Part shown: one piece after another, positions 1 through 9,151 of the stretch
How positions within the stretch are numbered: position 1 is the stretch's first letter
Layout: every line of letters begins with the position of its first letter
Source of the DNA: Microbacterium sp. LWO13-1.2
GTDB taxonomy: Bacteria > Actinomycetota > Actinomycetes > Actinomycetales > Microbacteriaceae
Assembly: GCF_038397725.1 (NCBI RefSeq)
Contig: NZ_CP151634.1
Coordinates: 1,612,001-1,676,000, forward strand
DNA: 64,000 nucleotides
Direction of reading: 5' to 3'
Program-made: the position numbers and the translations under genes
The notes under the pieces: model-generated
What the model saw: only the letters and a program-made list of their open reading frames with translations
Databases searched by the model: none
What the model was told of the DNA's origin: nothing

Positions 1-977
1 GCAATGTACGGGGTCGGGGTGTCGTAGAGGGCGTCAACACCGCGCAGCAGTTTCAGGTAGAGGGGGGCGAGTTCGTCGCGCTCCGCTTCCGTCGTCTCGG
101 CGAAGTCGGGCACGTGGCGGTGCGGCATGAGGTGTACCTCGAGCGGCCAGCGGGCTGCGAAGGGGACGAACGCCGTCCAGTGCTCCCCCTGGAACACCAC
201 GCGCTCCGACCCCTGTTCGAACTCGAGGATGCGCTGGAACAGATCGGGCGCGGTGCGGTCGATGCTCTCCAATACCCGGGCGGTGCGCGGGGTGACGTAC
301 GGATAGGCGTAGATCTGGCCGTGGGGGTGCGGGAGGGTCACGCCGATCGCCTCGCCGCGGTTCTCGAACGGGAAGATCTGCTCGATGCCGGGGAGGAGCG
401 AGAGCGCGGCGGTGCGGTCGGCCCAGGCCTCGATCACGGTGCGGGCGCGGGTGACGGACTGGGTGCCGAAGGATCCTGCGTGCTCGGGGCTGAAGCACAC
501 GACCTCGCAGCGGCCGACCGAGGTGCGGGTGCGGCCGAGGCCCAGGGCCGCGAGATCATCGAGGCCTCGTGGCGGATTGCTCGCGCCCGGCGCGGTGCCG
601 ACGGCCTCGGCGAGGGCAGGGCCGAACGCGGGAGAGCGGTTCTCGAAGACGGCGACGTCATAGAGCGACGGCACCTCGGACGGGTTCGTCGGCGTCTGCG
701 GCGCGAGCGGATCTGCGTCGGCGCTGGGCATCATGACGCGGTTCTGACGGTTCGCGGCGACCGTGATCCAGTCGGCGGTGAGCACATCGAGGCGCATCGT
801 CGCCGTCGCGGGCCGCGGGTCGAGGGTGCGGGCGTCGACGGAACGCTCGGCGTCGAGCGTCGTGTCTGGGTCGTCGTAGTAGATGAGGTCGCGGCCGTCG
901 GCCAGCACGGTGGCGCGCTTCGTGACGCCGGCGCTCAGTGCTTCGATTCGCGTCTGGGGGGTTTCGTGCGTGTTCAC
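1..977 (-). CDS. galT: galactose-1-phosphate uridylyltransferase (3' end cut by window)
   Basis: Transfers UMP between UDP-glucose and galactose-1-phosphate in the cytoplasmic Leloir pathway. Reading the minus strand from GTG at 977 gives about 325 residues, open to the window edge. The active-site motif HPHGQIYAYP is encoded near 300-330, and a second His-rich stretch, HLMPHRHVPDF, follows. The usual CPxC zinc cysteines near the N-terminus are replaced by DADPLAP, so the structural metal site seems absent. It is divergent from a LacI regulator 55 bp away, which probably controls it. The C-terminus and any galK partner lie outside the window. Identification is firm; the start is inferred. Confidence 0.93.
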   Translation of the reverse strand, partial: MNTHETPQTRIEALSAGVTKRATVLADGRDLIYYDDPDTTLDAERSVDARTLDPRPATATMRLDVLTADWITVAANRQNRVMMPSADADPLAPQTPTNPSEVPSLYDVAVFENRSPAFGPALAEAVGTAPGASNPPRGLDDLAALGLGRTRTSVGRCEVVCFSPEHAGSFGTQSVTRARTVIEAWADRTAALSLLPGIEQIFPFENRGEAIGVTLPHPHGQIYAYPYVTPRTARVLESIDRTAPDLFQRILEFEQGSERVVFQGEHWTAFVPFAARWPLEVHLMPHRHVPDFAETTEAERDELAPLYLKLLRGVDALYDTPTPYI

Positions 978-996
978 GTAAACATGGTGACATAGC

Positions 997-1020
997 CTCC
1001 GTGGTAACGTCAACACGGAG
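997..1020. promoter_or_regulatory. inverted repeat in the galT/LacI divergent promoter
   Basis: CTCCGTG (997-1003) and CACGGAG (1014-1020) are perfect 7-bp arms around GTAACGTCAA. It lies between the two divergent start codons and just ahead of the regulator's ribosome site, a sensible place for a LacI operator. No second copy was seen, so its role is inferred. Confidence 0.4.
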
Positions 1021-1032
1021 AGGGGGATTGCG

Positions 1033-2067
1033 ATGACCGCTGAGGATCTCGTGCTTGGATCGGACCAGGCAGAGCCGACACCACGTCGCCGCCGCGGCTC
1101 GACCGGACGGGTCTCGATGGCCATGGTCGCCGCGCGTGCCGGGGTGTCGGGCCAGACCGTCTCCCGCGTCGTGAACGACAGCCCCCGCGTCGACCCCGAG
1201 ACCCGTGCGCGCGTCGAGACCGCGATGGCCGAGCTCGATTATCGCCCGCACCGCGCCGCCCGCGCCCTGCGCACCGGTCGCTCCCAGACCATCGGTCTCG
1301 TCGTCACGACACTCGCCACCGTCGGCAACTCGCGCATGCTGCAGGCGACGGCCGAGGCTGCAGCCGAGCGGGGCTATGCACTCACTCTCGTCACCGCGTC
1401 GAACGGCGTCGCGGCCGCATTCGAGAGCCTCGCCGAACAGGAGGTCGATGGCGCGATCGTCCTGAACGAGGCCTCGGCCCAGGTCGCCACGGTCGAGCGC
1501 CCTCGTGGGCTGCGACTGGTCGTCGTGGACGCGGCTGTGGATGCCGGGTTCGTCTCCGTGCACAGCGATCATGCGGGCGGTGCAGCCGCCGCCACCGCGC
1601 ATCTCCTCGCCCAGGGGCACGTCGCGGTGCATCACGTCGCCGGCCCCGCCGACTCCTTCGCTGCGGCCGAGCGCGAGCGCGGCTGGCGCGAGACGCTCGT
1701 CGCCGCGGGGGCCGATGCGCCGGCTCCTGTTCGCGGCGACTGGAGTGCCGAGTCGGGGTACGCGGCCGGGGTCGCCCTGGACGCGGCGTCCGCCGTCTTC
1801 TGCGCCAATGATCAGATGGCTCTCGGCGTGCTGCGCGCTCTCGCGGACAGTGGTCGAAGGGTGCCGGAGGACGTCGCGGTGATCGGTTTCGACGACGTGC
1901 CGGATGCGGCGAACTACCGGCCGCCGCTGACCACGATCAGACAGGACTTCGCAGCCCTCGCGCACCGCGCCGTTGAGGCGCTCGTGGCAGAGATCGAGGG
2001 TGGCAGCGTGGCGGCAGGTCCCGTCATCGTGCCGACGTCCCTGATCGAACGCGCGAGCGTGCGCTGA
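1033..2067 (+). CDS. LacI-family transcriptional regulator (divergent from galT)
   Basis: A 344-residue sugar-responsive repressor. A basic N-terminal tail precedes a LacI helix-turn-helix at about residues 28-48 (AARAGVSGQTVSRVVN) and a hinge helix near 74-84. The periplasmic-binding-protein-like sensor domain fills the rest, with the usual GFDDVPDA motif near the end. The ATG follows a GGAGAGGGGG ribosome site. Its divergence from galT suggests it controls galactose or galactoside genes; the effector is unknown. Confidence 0.9.
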   Translation: MTAEDLVLGSDQAEPTPRRRRGSTGRVSMAMVAARAGVSGQTVSRVVNDSPRVDPETRARVETAMAELDYRPHRAARALRTGRSQTIGLVVTTLATVGNSRMLQATAEAAAERGYALTLVTASNGVAAAFESLAEQEVDGAIVLNEASAQVATVERPRGLRLVVVDAAVDAGFVSVHSDHAGGAAAATAHLLAQGHVAVHHVAGPADSFAAAERERGWRETLVAAGADAPAPVRGDWSAESGYAAGVALDAASAVFCANDQMALGVLRALADSGRRVPEDVAVIGFDDVPDAANYRPPLTTIRQDFAALAHRAVEALVAEIEGGSVAAGPVIVPTSLIERASVR

Positions 2068-2105
2068 CGCCTCCTCGCCTCAGGCCGAGATCACGCACTC
2101 ACTTG

Positions 2106-3194
2106 TCAGCGCGCCGGCGCCGTGGATTCGCGCGCATGCAGCGTCGGGCTCAGGATGACCCGGTGCACGGGGCGCGAGGGGTCGGCGAGGCGCCGAGCGA
2201 GCAGATCGACCGCCGCGGCGCCGACCGCACCGCGCGGAGGGCTGACCGCGGTGAGCGCCGGGGTGAACAGCTGGGCGACCTCATCGTCGTAGGCGATGAC
2301 GGACAGGTCCTCCGGCACGGCGAGGCCGCGGTTGAGGGCGATGTCGATGAAGGCCATCGCCGCGGGGTCGGGGTGGATGAGCAGCCCGGTCGCCCCCTTC
2401 TCGAGCGCGGTGTCGATCGCGGCGTTCACGGCCGAGGTGAAGCCGGGGACGTTGCGATCGGGGATCAGGCTCTCGAAGTGGGCATCGGGACCCAGTTCGA
2501 GTTCCTCGCACGCGGCGGCCCACCCCTTCACGACCTTGCGGCCGGTGGGGGAGTCGCGCGAGACGATCAAGCCGAGGCGGCGGTGGCCCAGTTCTGCGAG
2601 GTGCCTGGCAGCGAGCACGGCGCCGAACGCGTGGTCGGTCGTGACGCTCTCGACGGGCTCTCGTCCGGGGAGCACGACCGCATCGCGCTCGACGAACACG
2701 CTCGGGATGTCGGAGGACGCGAGCCACTGCACCACGTCCTGCGCGTGGGCGGCGTCGGGGTTCGGGGCCACGATCAGGCCCCGGATGTCATCGGATGCCA
2801 CGAGGCGCTCGAGGACCGGTCGCTCGTCCTGCAGCTCGTACGAGGCTCCGCGGAGCACCAGGCGCAGGCCGCGGCGCTGCGCTTCGGTCTCCATGCCGCG
2901 GAAGACGCCGGGCCAGTAGTACGCGAGCGAGGGAACCAGCACGGCGATCGCCCCGCCGCTGACGGACTCCGTGGCCTCGACAGACACCGCGCCCGACGTG
3001 GGAACGGCTCCGCCGTGCACCCGCTCGAGGTGGCCTTCCTCCTCGAGCTGCTGCAGATCCCGGCGAAGAGTGACGGGGGCGACGCCGAGCTCCTCGGTGA
3101 GCTGCGAGACCCGCACGATCCCGTCGCGCACCAGGGCGGCGAGGATGTGCGCATGGCGCGCCGGCGCCAGGGGGACGTGCTGCTGATCGGTCAT
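2106..3194 (-). CDS. hybrid regulator: DeoR-type HTH fused to LacI-type sensor
   Basis: A 362-residue protein. Residues ~10-65 form a DeoR-like winged helix (RVSQLTEELGVAPVTLRRDL, then the HGGAV motif typical of DeoR proteins). From ~75 a LacI/ribose-binding-protein-like sensor follows (VPSLAYYWPGVFRGM, SVIAYDDEVA). True DeoR proteins carry a DeoRC sugar-phosphate domain instead, so this is a chimera. It is divergent from the DUF2264/ABC operon at 3338, which it probably regulates through the repeats at 3209-3259. A paralog of the same architecture is at 21583-22656. The ligand is unknown, probably an imported oligosaccharide. Confidence 0.88.
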   Translation of the reverse strand: MTDQQHVPLAPARHAHILAALVRDGIVRVSQLTEELGVAPVTLRRDLQQLEEEGHLERVHGGAVPTSGAVSVEATESVSGGAIAVLVPSLAYYWPGVFRGMETEAQRRGLRLVLRGASYELQDERPVLERLVASDDIRGLIVAPNPDAAHAQDVVQWLASSDIPSVFVERDAVVLPGREPVESVTTDHAFGAVLAARHLAELGHRRLGLIVSRDSPTGRKVVKGWAAACEELELGPDAHFESLIPDRNVPGFTSAVNAAIDTALEKGATGLLIHPDPAAMAFIDIALNRGLAVPEDLSVIAYDDEVAQLFTPALTAVSPPRGAVGAAAVDLLARRLADPSRPVHRVILSPTLHARESTAPAR

Positions 3195-3208
3195 GGATTC
3201 AGCATAGC

Positions 3209-3259
3209 TGATCGAAAATGATCGAATGTGGATTAATTACGGGTTGTCTTGATCGAAAC
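3209..3259. promoter_or_regulatory. helically phased TGATCGAA direct repeats, candidate operator
   Basis: TGATCGAAAA at 3209, TGATCGAATG at 3219 and TGATCGAAAC at 3250 are direct repeats spaced 10 and 31 bp, close to one and three helical turns; a weaker ACGATCGCGAA lies near 3278. They sit between the hybrid regulator and the operon starting at 3338. Direct repeats are usual for DeoR-type readers, so this is the likely binding region. Confidence 0.6.
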
Positions 3260-3337
3260 AGAATGATAATCTCCAAACGATCGCGAACGGAGAGAGTCCG
3301 ACGGCGGTACCCGGAGCAGTATTCAAAGGAGAAGCCC

Positions 3338-5269
3338 GTGGCGTTCGAGCCCACCAGCGAAGCGGCGAAAAGTCACCGCAGCGATGCGGAATGGACCCGC
3401 GATGATCTGCTCGCCTACGCCGACGGACTGCTGGCGGCCGTGCGTCCCTGGGCGTCCGAGACCGGCGCCCGCATCACGCTCCCCGGAGCATCCGGCGGCT
3501 ACGGCGTCGACGTCGACGGGCTCGAGGGCTTCGTGCGCACCTTCCTGCTGGCCGGCTTCCGCATCGCCGGCGCCCGAGGTGAAGGAGTCGACGATCTCAT
3601 CGACTTCTACTCGCGCGGCATTGTCGCCGGCGTCGATCCCGAGAACGAGGATCGCTGGGTGCGCCTCGATGAGTATGCGCAGGCCAAGGTCGAAGCCGCC
3701 TCCATCGCGCTCATCCTCGACATGACCCGGCCGTGGATCTGGGATCGCCTCGACGCTCTCACCCGGCAACGCATGATCGACTACCTCTCGCCGGTCGTCG
3801 GTGACGAGACCTACCCCGGCAACAACTGGCTGTGGTTCCGGGTGGTCGTGCAGACCTTCCTGCGTTCGGTGGGCGGCCCGTGGTCGCAGGCCGACATCGA
3901 CGACGATCTCGCCCGTCACGACTCCTACCTCCGTGAGAGCGGCTGGATCTCCGACGGAGACGAGCGCGCCTATGATCACTACGTCGGCTGGGCACTGCAC
4001 CTCTATCCCGTGCTGTGGGCGCGGATGCAGGGCGCAGCCGAACTCGCGAACGGCCGCACGGCCGGTGATATCGCGCGTCTCGACGCCTTCCTGCAGGACG
4101 CGATCGCGATGGTCGGCGCCGACGGCTCGCCGCTCATCCAGGGTCGCAGCCTCGTCTACCGCTTCGCGGCGGCCGCGCCGTACTGGGCAGGCGTGATCGC
4201 GGAGGTGCCGTCGGTTCCGGCGGCGCAGCTGCGCCGTGCGGCATCCGGCATCGTCCGCCATTTCTCCGCCAACGGCGTGCCGAACGGCGAGGGGCTTCTC
4301 GACCTCGGCTGGCACGGAGAATGGCGCCGTCTCGCGCAGAACTACTCGGGCACCGGGTCGCCCTACTGGGCGGCCAAGGGGCTGCTCGGCATCGCCCTGC
4401 CCGAAGACCACCCCGTCTGGTCAGCGCCGCCCGTGCCGCTGCCCGCCGAGACCGCAGACACCCTGCGTATCGCCGTCGCTCCGGCGTGGATCATCTCGGC
4501 CACCGTCGATGACGGCATCGTGCGCATCATCAACCACGGCGCCGACCACGCGCGCCCCGGCGACCTCGTCGGAGACTCACCCCTGTACGCCCGCCTGGGC
4601 TACTCCACCGCTGCGAGCCCGTTGCTGAACGGCGACGCCTGGGCCGAACCGCTCGAGCAGTCAGCCGCCCTGATCCACGCCGACGGCCGGGCGACGCACC
4701 GTGCCGGTATGCAGGTGCAGGGCATCCGGCTCGATGGCGGGGCGGCGATCGCCGGATCCCTGGCGAATGCGCACTGGATCGCTCCGGCAGCGAACCAGAC
4801 CCGACATGGCTCGGGGATCGTCGGCTCCGTCGAGATCGCCGGTGCCGTCTCCACCTGGTCGATCGTGCGGGGAGCCTGGGAGGTGCGCCTGGTGCGCGTC
4901 GACGCCGTGGCAGCGGATGCCGCGCCGACCGTGCTGCGCATCGGCGGCTGGGCGATCGCAGCGGATGCCGTCGACGATCTGGTCTCCGCCGACAGCGCCG
5001 CAGCCGCGGCCGGCGGCCGTCACAGCACGATCGTCGCCCTCACCCCCGGAGGTGCGCCTGCCGTCGAGACCCGAAAGGATGCGAGCCCGCTCGGTGCTGC
5101 GGCATCCGTTCCTGTCATCACCTACCCGGTCGTGATCGGCGGGTGGATCGCCACCGCGGTGCACCTCTCCGATCACGCGCCGGTATCCGCCCCCTCCGTC
5201 CGGATCGACGGCGACGCTGTCGCCGTCACCTGGCCCGATTCCACCGCCACCGAACACCGGCTCGCCTGA
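3338..5269 (+). CDS. DUF2264-family protein, putative polysaccharide-processing enzyme
   Basis: A 643-residue protein, first gene of the operon. GTG at 3338 is chosen because AAAGGAG precedes it; the frame stays open upstream to 3218 without a ribosome site. It matches the DUF2264 pattern: an LEGFVRTFLLAGFR helix, a central (alpha/alpha)-toroid-like part with DGDERAYDHYVGWALHLYP and GDGSPLIQGRSLVYRF-like segments, and a beta-rich C-terminal half. That layout resembles heparinase-type lyases and unsaturated glycoside hydrolases, but no activity is established that I know of. There is no signal peptide, so it probably acts in the cytoplasm on material imported by the transporter encoded next. 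Confidence 0.8.
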   Translation: MAFEPTSEAAKSHRSDAEWTRDDLLAYADGLLAAVRPWASETGARITLPGASGGYGVDVDGLEGFVRTFLLAGFRIAGARGEGVDDLIDFYSRGIVAGVDPENEDRWVRLDEYAQAKVEAASIALILDMTRPWIWDRLDALTRQRMIDYLSPVVGDETYPGNNWLWFRVVVQTFLRSVGGPWSQADIDDDLARHDSYLRESGWISDGDERAYDHYVGWALHLYPVLWARMQGAAELANGRTAGDIARLDAFLQDAIAMVGADGSPLIQGRSLVYRFAAAAPYWAGVIAEVPSVPAAQLRRAASGIVRHFSANGVPNGEGLLDLGWHGEWRRLAQNYSGTGSPYWAAKGLLGIALPEDHPVWSAPPVPLPAETADTLRIAVAPAWIISATVDDGIVRIINHGADHARPGDLVGDSPLYARLGYSTAASPLLNGDAWAEPLEQSAALIHADGRATHRAGMQVQGIRLDGGAAIAGSLANAHWIAPAANQTRHGSGIVGSVEIAGAVSTWSIVRGAWEVRLVRVDAVAADAAPTVLRIGGWAIAADAVDDLVSADSAAAAAGGRHSTIVALTPGGAPAVETRKDASPLGAAASVPVITYPVVIGGWIATAVHLSDHAPVSAPSVRIDGDAVAVTWPDSTATEHRLA

Positions 5270-5323
5270 GCCGGACCCCCGACCCGTCCTGGGCACCCGC
5301 AATTGCAAAGGAGCAGTACCCAC

Positions 5324-6604
5324 ATGAACCGCAAGATCCTCGCCGCCGGCAGCATCGCCGCAGTCGCGGCCCTCGCCCTCGCCGGCTGTTCCGGTGGCAC
5401 CGACGCCGCTGAGAGCACCGACCCCGACGCCCCCATCACCCTGACGCTGTCGGGCTGGAGCATCGAGACCACGCCCGAGTTCCAGACCCTCGCCGACGCG
5501 TTCACGAAGGAGCACCCGAACGTCACGATCGACCTCAAGGAGTACGACGCCGCCGAGTACAACACGCTCGTCACTGCCGACCTCGCCGCCGGCTCAGGTC
5601 CCGACATCATCACGCAGAAGGAGGTCAAGTACGTCACCACCTTCCAGGAGGGCGGTCAACTGCTCGACGTCTCCGATGTGAAGCTCCCCGACGGCATCAG
5701 CGGCGCCGACTCCTACAAGGTCGACGGCGCCTCGTACGCGGTGCCCTACCGCCAGGACTCCTGGGTGCTCTTCTACGACAAGGACCTGTTCGACGCCGCG
5801 GGCGTCGAACACCCCGACGGCTCGTGGACTTGGGACGACTACGCCGACGCCGCGAAGGCGCTCACCACCGACACTGTCAAGGGCGCCTACCTGCACCGCT
5901 GGCAGTCGACCGTGCAGGGCTTCGCGAACGCGCAGACCGGCACCAGCGTCCTCGACGGCGACTACGGCAATCTGAAGGACTACTACGACAACACGCTGGC
6001 GCTGCAGGATGCCGGCTACCAGGTCGACTTCAACACCTCGACCGCCAACCAGCTCACCTATCAGGGCGAGTTCGGTACCCAGAAGGCGGCGATGATGCTG
6101 ATGGGCACCTGGTACACGGCGACCCTGATCGCCCAGCAGGCCTCGGGCGACGCGAACGACTTCGAGTGGGGCATCGCTCCCGCTCCGCAGCTCGACGCGA
6201 AGACCGCGGGCACCGACAACACCCCGGTGACCTACGGCGACCCGACCGGCTTCGGCATCAACGCGAACATCGACTCCGCGAAGGCCGACGCGGCCAAGCA
6301 GTTCCTCGAGTTCGCTGCGTCCGAGGACGGCGCCCAGGCGCTCGCCGGGATCGGAATCACCCCGGCGCTGACGAACGACGCCGTGGTCGACACCTACTTC
6401 TCGGTCGAGGGCGCTCCGTCCGACGAGCTGTCGAAGTTCGCCTGGTCGACCCACGAGGTGCTCCCCGAGAACCCGACGTCCAGCAAGACGGCGACGATCC
6501 AGGGCATCCTCGCCGACCTGCACACCGCCGTGATGTCCGGCTCGGCGGCGATCGGCGACGCGATCAAGACGGCCGAAGACCGCGTGAAGAACGAGGTCGG
6601 CTGA
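5324..6604 (+). CDS. ABC transporter sugar-binding lipoprotein
   Basis: A 426-residue extracellular solute-binding protein of the CUT1 (MalE/UgpB) type that captures oligosaccharide for the two permeases downstream. The ATG at 5324 follows AAAGGAG. A lipoprotein signal ends in LALAGC with Cys22 as the lipidated residue. The body shows the usual features YAVPYRQDSWVLFYDKDLF and GSWTWDDYADAAKAL. It is separated from the permease gene by a strong hairpin (6611-6637) that may raise its expression relative to the permeases. The substrate is unknown; neighbours point to uronic-acid oligomers. Confidence 0.93.
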   Translation: MNRKILAAGSIAAVAALALAGCSGGTDAAESTDPDAPITLTLSGWSIETTPEFQTLADAFTKEHPNVTIDLKEYDAAEYNTLVTADLAAGSGPDIITQKEVKYVTTFQEGGQLLDVSDVKLPDGISGADSYKVDGASYAVPYRQDSWVLFYDKDLFDAAGVEHPDGSWTWDDYADAAKALTTDTVKGAYLHRWQSTVQGFANAQTGTSVLDGDYGNLKDYYDNTLALQDAGYQVDFNTSTANQLTYQGEFGTQKAAMMLMGTWYTATLIAQQASGDANDFEWGIAPAPQLDAKTAGTDNTPVTYGDPTGFGINANIDSAKADAAKQFLEFAASEDGAQALAGIGITPALTNDAVVDTYFSVEGAPSDELSKFAWSTHEVLPENPTSSKTATIQGILADLHTAVMSGSAAIGDAIKTAEDRVKNEVG

Positions 6605-6610
6605 CCCACT

Positions 6611-6637
6611 CGGGGGCCGGCCGCCGGCCGGCCCCCG
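6611..6637. terminator. GC-rich hairpin between binding-protein and permease genes
   Basis: A perfect 27-nt inverted repeat, CGGGGGCCGGCCG on one side and its complement on the other, in the 70-bp gap inside the operon. There is no U-run. It is more likely a partial terminator or mRNA-stabilising 3' structure than a full stop. Confidence 0.6.
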
Positions 6638-6674
6638 ACATCGCGCCCCGCGCCGCATCCAGGAGATGAGAGAC

Positions 6675-7577
6675 ATGACCACCACCGAGGCCCCGCCCCG
6701 CGGCACGGCGCTGCGCCGCCGCAACGCCCTGATCGGCTGGAGCTTCATCCTGCCGAACTTCATCGGATTCGGGTTCCTCACCCTGCTGCCGGTGCTGATC
6801 CTCTTCTACATGGCGTTCACGAACTGGAACGTCTTCGGCAAGGCCGACTGGGTGGGACTGGCGAACTTCCAGCGCCTGATCGGCGATGGCAGCTTCCGCA
6901 TCGCCTTCGGCAACACTCTCTACTACTCGGTGATGCACATCCCGCTGACGATCATCGTCTCGCTGGGGCTGGCGCTGCTGCTGAACAACAAGCTGCGCGG
7001 CGTCGCGTTCTTCCGCACCGCCGCTTTCTTCCCGTACATCACCTCGATCGTCGCGATCGCGGTCGTCTGGAACCTGCTCTTCAGCCCGGATTACGGGCCC
7101 ATCAACGAGATCCTCCGTGCGATCGGCATCTCAGAGCCCCCCGGTTGGCTCACCTCGTCGGAGTGGGCGATGCCCGCCGTGGTCATCGTCAGCACCTGGC
7201 GAGACATGGGTTACTACATGATCCTGTTCCTCGCGGGGCTCCAGACGGTGCCGAGAGAACTGCACGAGGCCGCCAGGGTGGACGGCGCGAGCGTCTGGCA
7301 GCGCTTCGTGAACGTGACGCTGCCGTGCCTGCGGCCGACGATGTTCTTCGTCACCGTGATGCTCACCATCAACTCCTTCAAGATCTTCGATCTGATCCTC
7401 GTGATGACCGACGGCGGCCCCGGCCAATCGACGCTCGTCCTGTCGCAGTTCATCTACAAGAAGGGCTTCGAAGAATCGCAGTTCGGCTATGCATCCGCCG
7501 CAGCCGTCGCGTTGTTCTTCCTTTGCATCATCGTCACCATCGGCCAGTTCCTCTGGAACAAGAAGCGGAGCGCATGA
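6675..7577 (+). CDS. ABC transporter permease, MalF/UgpA type
   Basis: An integral membrane subunit of about 300 residues with six predicted helices. The cytoplasmic EAA loop reads ELHEAARVDGASVWQRF, the coupling site for the ATPase. ATG at 6675 is preferred over 6666 because AGGAG at 6661-6665 abuts the latter with no spacing. The stop overlaps the next permease (ATGA). No ATPase subunit is encoded in the window; CUT1 systems in actinobacteria commonly share one MsiK-type ATPase encoded elsewhere. Confidence 0.93.
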   Translation: MTTTEAPPRGTALRRRNALIGWSFILPNFIGFGFLTLLPVLILFYMAFTNWNVFGKADWVGLANFQRLIGDGSFRIAFGNTLYYSVMHIPLTIIVSLGLALLLNNKLRGVAFFRTAAFFPYITSIVAIAVVWNLLFSPDYGPINEILRAIGISEPPGWLTSSEWAMPAVVIVSTWRDMGYYMILFLAGLQTVPRELHEAARVDGASVWQRFVNVTLPCLRPTMFFVTVMLTINSFKIFDLILVMTDGGPGQSTLVLSQFIYKKGFEESQFGYASAAAVALFFLCIIVTIGQFLWNKKRSA

Positions 7578-8479
7578 TGACCGCGACCCAGGTCCTCGTC
7601 ACCGGGGGCTCGCTGCGCAAGCTCAGCGACCCCACCCCGGCCGGCCGCATACGCACCCGCCGCACGGTCGGCCGCGTCATCGGCTACATCGCCCTGATCA
7701 TCGCCGCGATCGGTCTGCTCGCCCCGTTCGCCTGGATGGTGATGAGCTCGCTGAAGAACGCCAACGAGGTGTTCTCGGTGCCGGTCGTCTGGGTGCCCGA
7801 GATCTTCGTGTGGCAGAACTACGTCGACATCTGGACGAAGTCGGACATGCTCGTCTGGATCCGCAACACCCTGTTCCTGGCAGTGAGCGTCACGTTCCTC
7901 CAGGTGCTCACCGGATCGTTCGCCGCCTACGGCTTCGCCCGCATCCGCTTCGCCGGCCGAGACATCCTGTTCCTCGCCTACATCGGCACGATCGCTGTGC
8001 CGTGGCAGTCGTACATGATCCCTCAGTTCATCCTGCTGTCGAACCTCAAGGTGTCGAACACTCTGTGGTCGATCATCCTGCTGCAGGCCTTCGGCGCCTT
8101 CGGCGTGTTCCTCATGAAGCAGTTCTACGAGACGATCCCCGAGGAGCTCAGCGAGGCCGCACGCCTGGACGGTCTCAGCGAGTACGGCATCTGGCGGCGC
8201 ATCATGCTGCCGCTGTCGATCCCGGCGATCGCGAGCCTCACGCTGCTCACCTTCGTGAACACATGGAACGACTACCTCGGACCACTCATCTATCTGCGCA
8301 ACCCCGACCTGTGGACGATCCAGCTCGGACTCAAGAGCTTCGTCTCGAACCTCTTCGACACGAATTACGCCCTGCTGTTCGCCGGCCTGACGATCTCGGT
8401 CCTGCCGATCGCGATCATCTTCCTGCTCGGCCAGAAGTACTTCGTCGAGGGCATCGCCACGAGCGGGATGAAGGGCTGA
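7574..8479 (+). CDS. ABC transporter permease, MalG/UgpE type
   Basis: A 301-residue partner permease with six helices. The EAA loop is EELSEAARLDGLSEYGIWRR, followed by the C-terminal KYFVEGIATSGMKG tail usual for MalG-like proteins. The start overlaps the previous stop by 4 bp (ATGA), so the pair is translationally coupled. With the lipoprotein at 5324 it forms the first of three CUT1 importers in the window. Confidence 0.93.
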   Translation: MMTATQVLVTGGSLRKLSDPTPAGRIRTRRTVGRVIGYIALIIAAIGLLAPFAWMVMSSLKNANEVFSVPVVWVPEIFVWQNYVDIWTKSDMLVWIRNTLFLAVSVTFLQVLTGSFAAYGFARIRFAGRDILFLAYIGTIAVPWQSYMIPQFILLSNLKVSNTLWSIILLQAFGAFGVFLMKQFYETIPEELSEAARLDGLSEYGIWRRIMLPLSIPAIASLTLLTFVNTWNDYLGPLIYLRNPDLWTIQLGLKSFVSNLFDTNYALLFAGLTISVLPIAIIFLLGQKYFVEGIATSGMKG

Positions 8480-8482
8480 CCG

Positions 8483-9151
8483 ATGAAGCGCATCTCACAC
8501 GACACCTGGGCGACGATCCTCGGCGTCGTCTACCTCGGCCTGATGGTGAACTTCCTCGTGCTCGTCACCGCAGCGCCCCTCATGGTGCTGCTGATCACCA
8601 CCGACCCGGTGCTCTCCTGGCCGCTGCTGGCTCTCGCGGTGCCCCTGGCTGCGCCGGCGCTCACGGGCGCGTTCGCCGCGTTCCGTGAGTTCGGGCGCGG
8701 TGAGCCGCAGGTGGTGCGGTCGTTCTTCCGAGGCTGGAAGGCGACCTGGCGCAAGGGGATGCTGATCGGCGCTGCCGCCGCGGCATCCGTCGTCGTCCTG
8801 CTCGTCGACGTGCGCGCGGTGGCGGCGCTGCCGGCGTCCGTCGTCGTGGTCCCGGTTCTGGCCCTGCTCACCGTGGTCGCCGTCGCTACTGCGCTCGTCG
8901 CCCTCGCCGCACTCGCCGAGGCACCGCAGGCACGGCTGCGTGACATCCTCAAGGCGGCGCTCTACCTGAGCGTGCGGCGCTGGTACCTGACGGCGCTGTC
9001 GTTCGCGGTTCTGGGGGTGCAGCTGGCGCTGTTCACCACGATGCCGGCGATCGCGATCGGCCTGACCTGCGCGCCGGCGCTGTACGTCGCGTGGGCGAAC
9101 AGTCGTTACACGTTGCGCCCTGTTCTCGACCTCGAAGAGGTGCGGGCGTGA
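8483..9151 (+). CDS. YesL-like DUF624 membrane protein
   Basis: A 222-residue protein with about five hydrophobic helices, starting 3 bp after the permease stop. It resembles the YesL/DUF624 family: an N-terminal WATILGVVYLGLMVNFLVL helix, a central cytoplasmic FFRGWKATWRKG motif and a C-terminal helix pair. YesL-family genes accompany carbohydrate ABC transporters, for example in the Bacillus rhamnogalacturonan (yes) cluster. A role in assembling or modulating the importer is plausible but unproven. Confidence 0.8.
   Translation: MKRISHDTWATILGVVYLGLMVNFLVLVTAAPLMVLLITTDPVLSWPLLALAVPLAAPALTGAFAAFREFGRGEPQVVRSFFRGWKATWRKGMLIGAAAAASVVVLLVDVRAVAALPASVVVVPVLALLTVVAVATALVALAALAEAPQARLRDILKAALYLSVRRWYLTALSFAVLGVQLALFTTMPAIAIGLTCAPALYVAWANSRYTLRPVLDLEEVRA

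Noticed and set aside
658..1965. Long minus-strand reading frame opposite the LacI gene
   Set aside because: Low-complexity Arg/Gly/Asp-rich product with no domain; the plus-strand LacI gene is unmistakable. Many such antisense frames occur in this GC-rich window, for example 24632-25954, 41175-43397, 48808-50970 and 52157-53884, and were dropped for the same reason.
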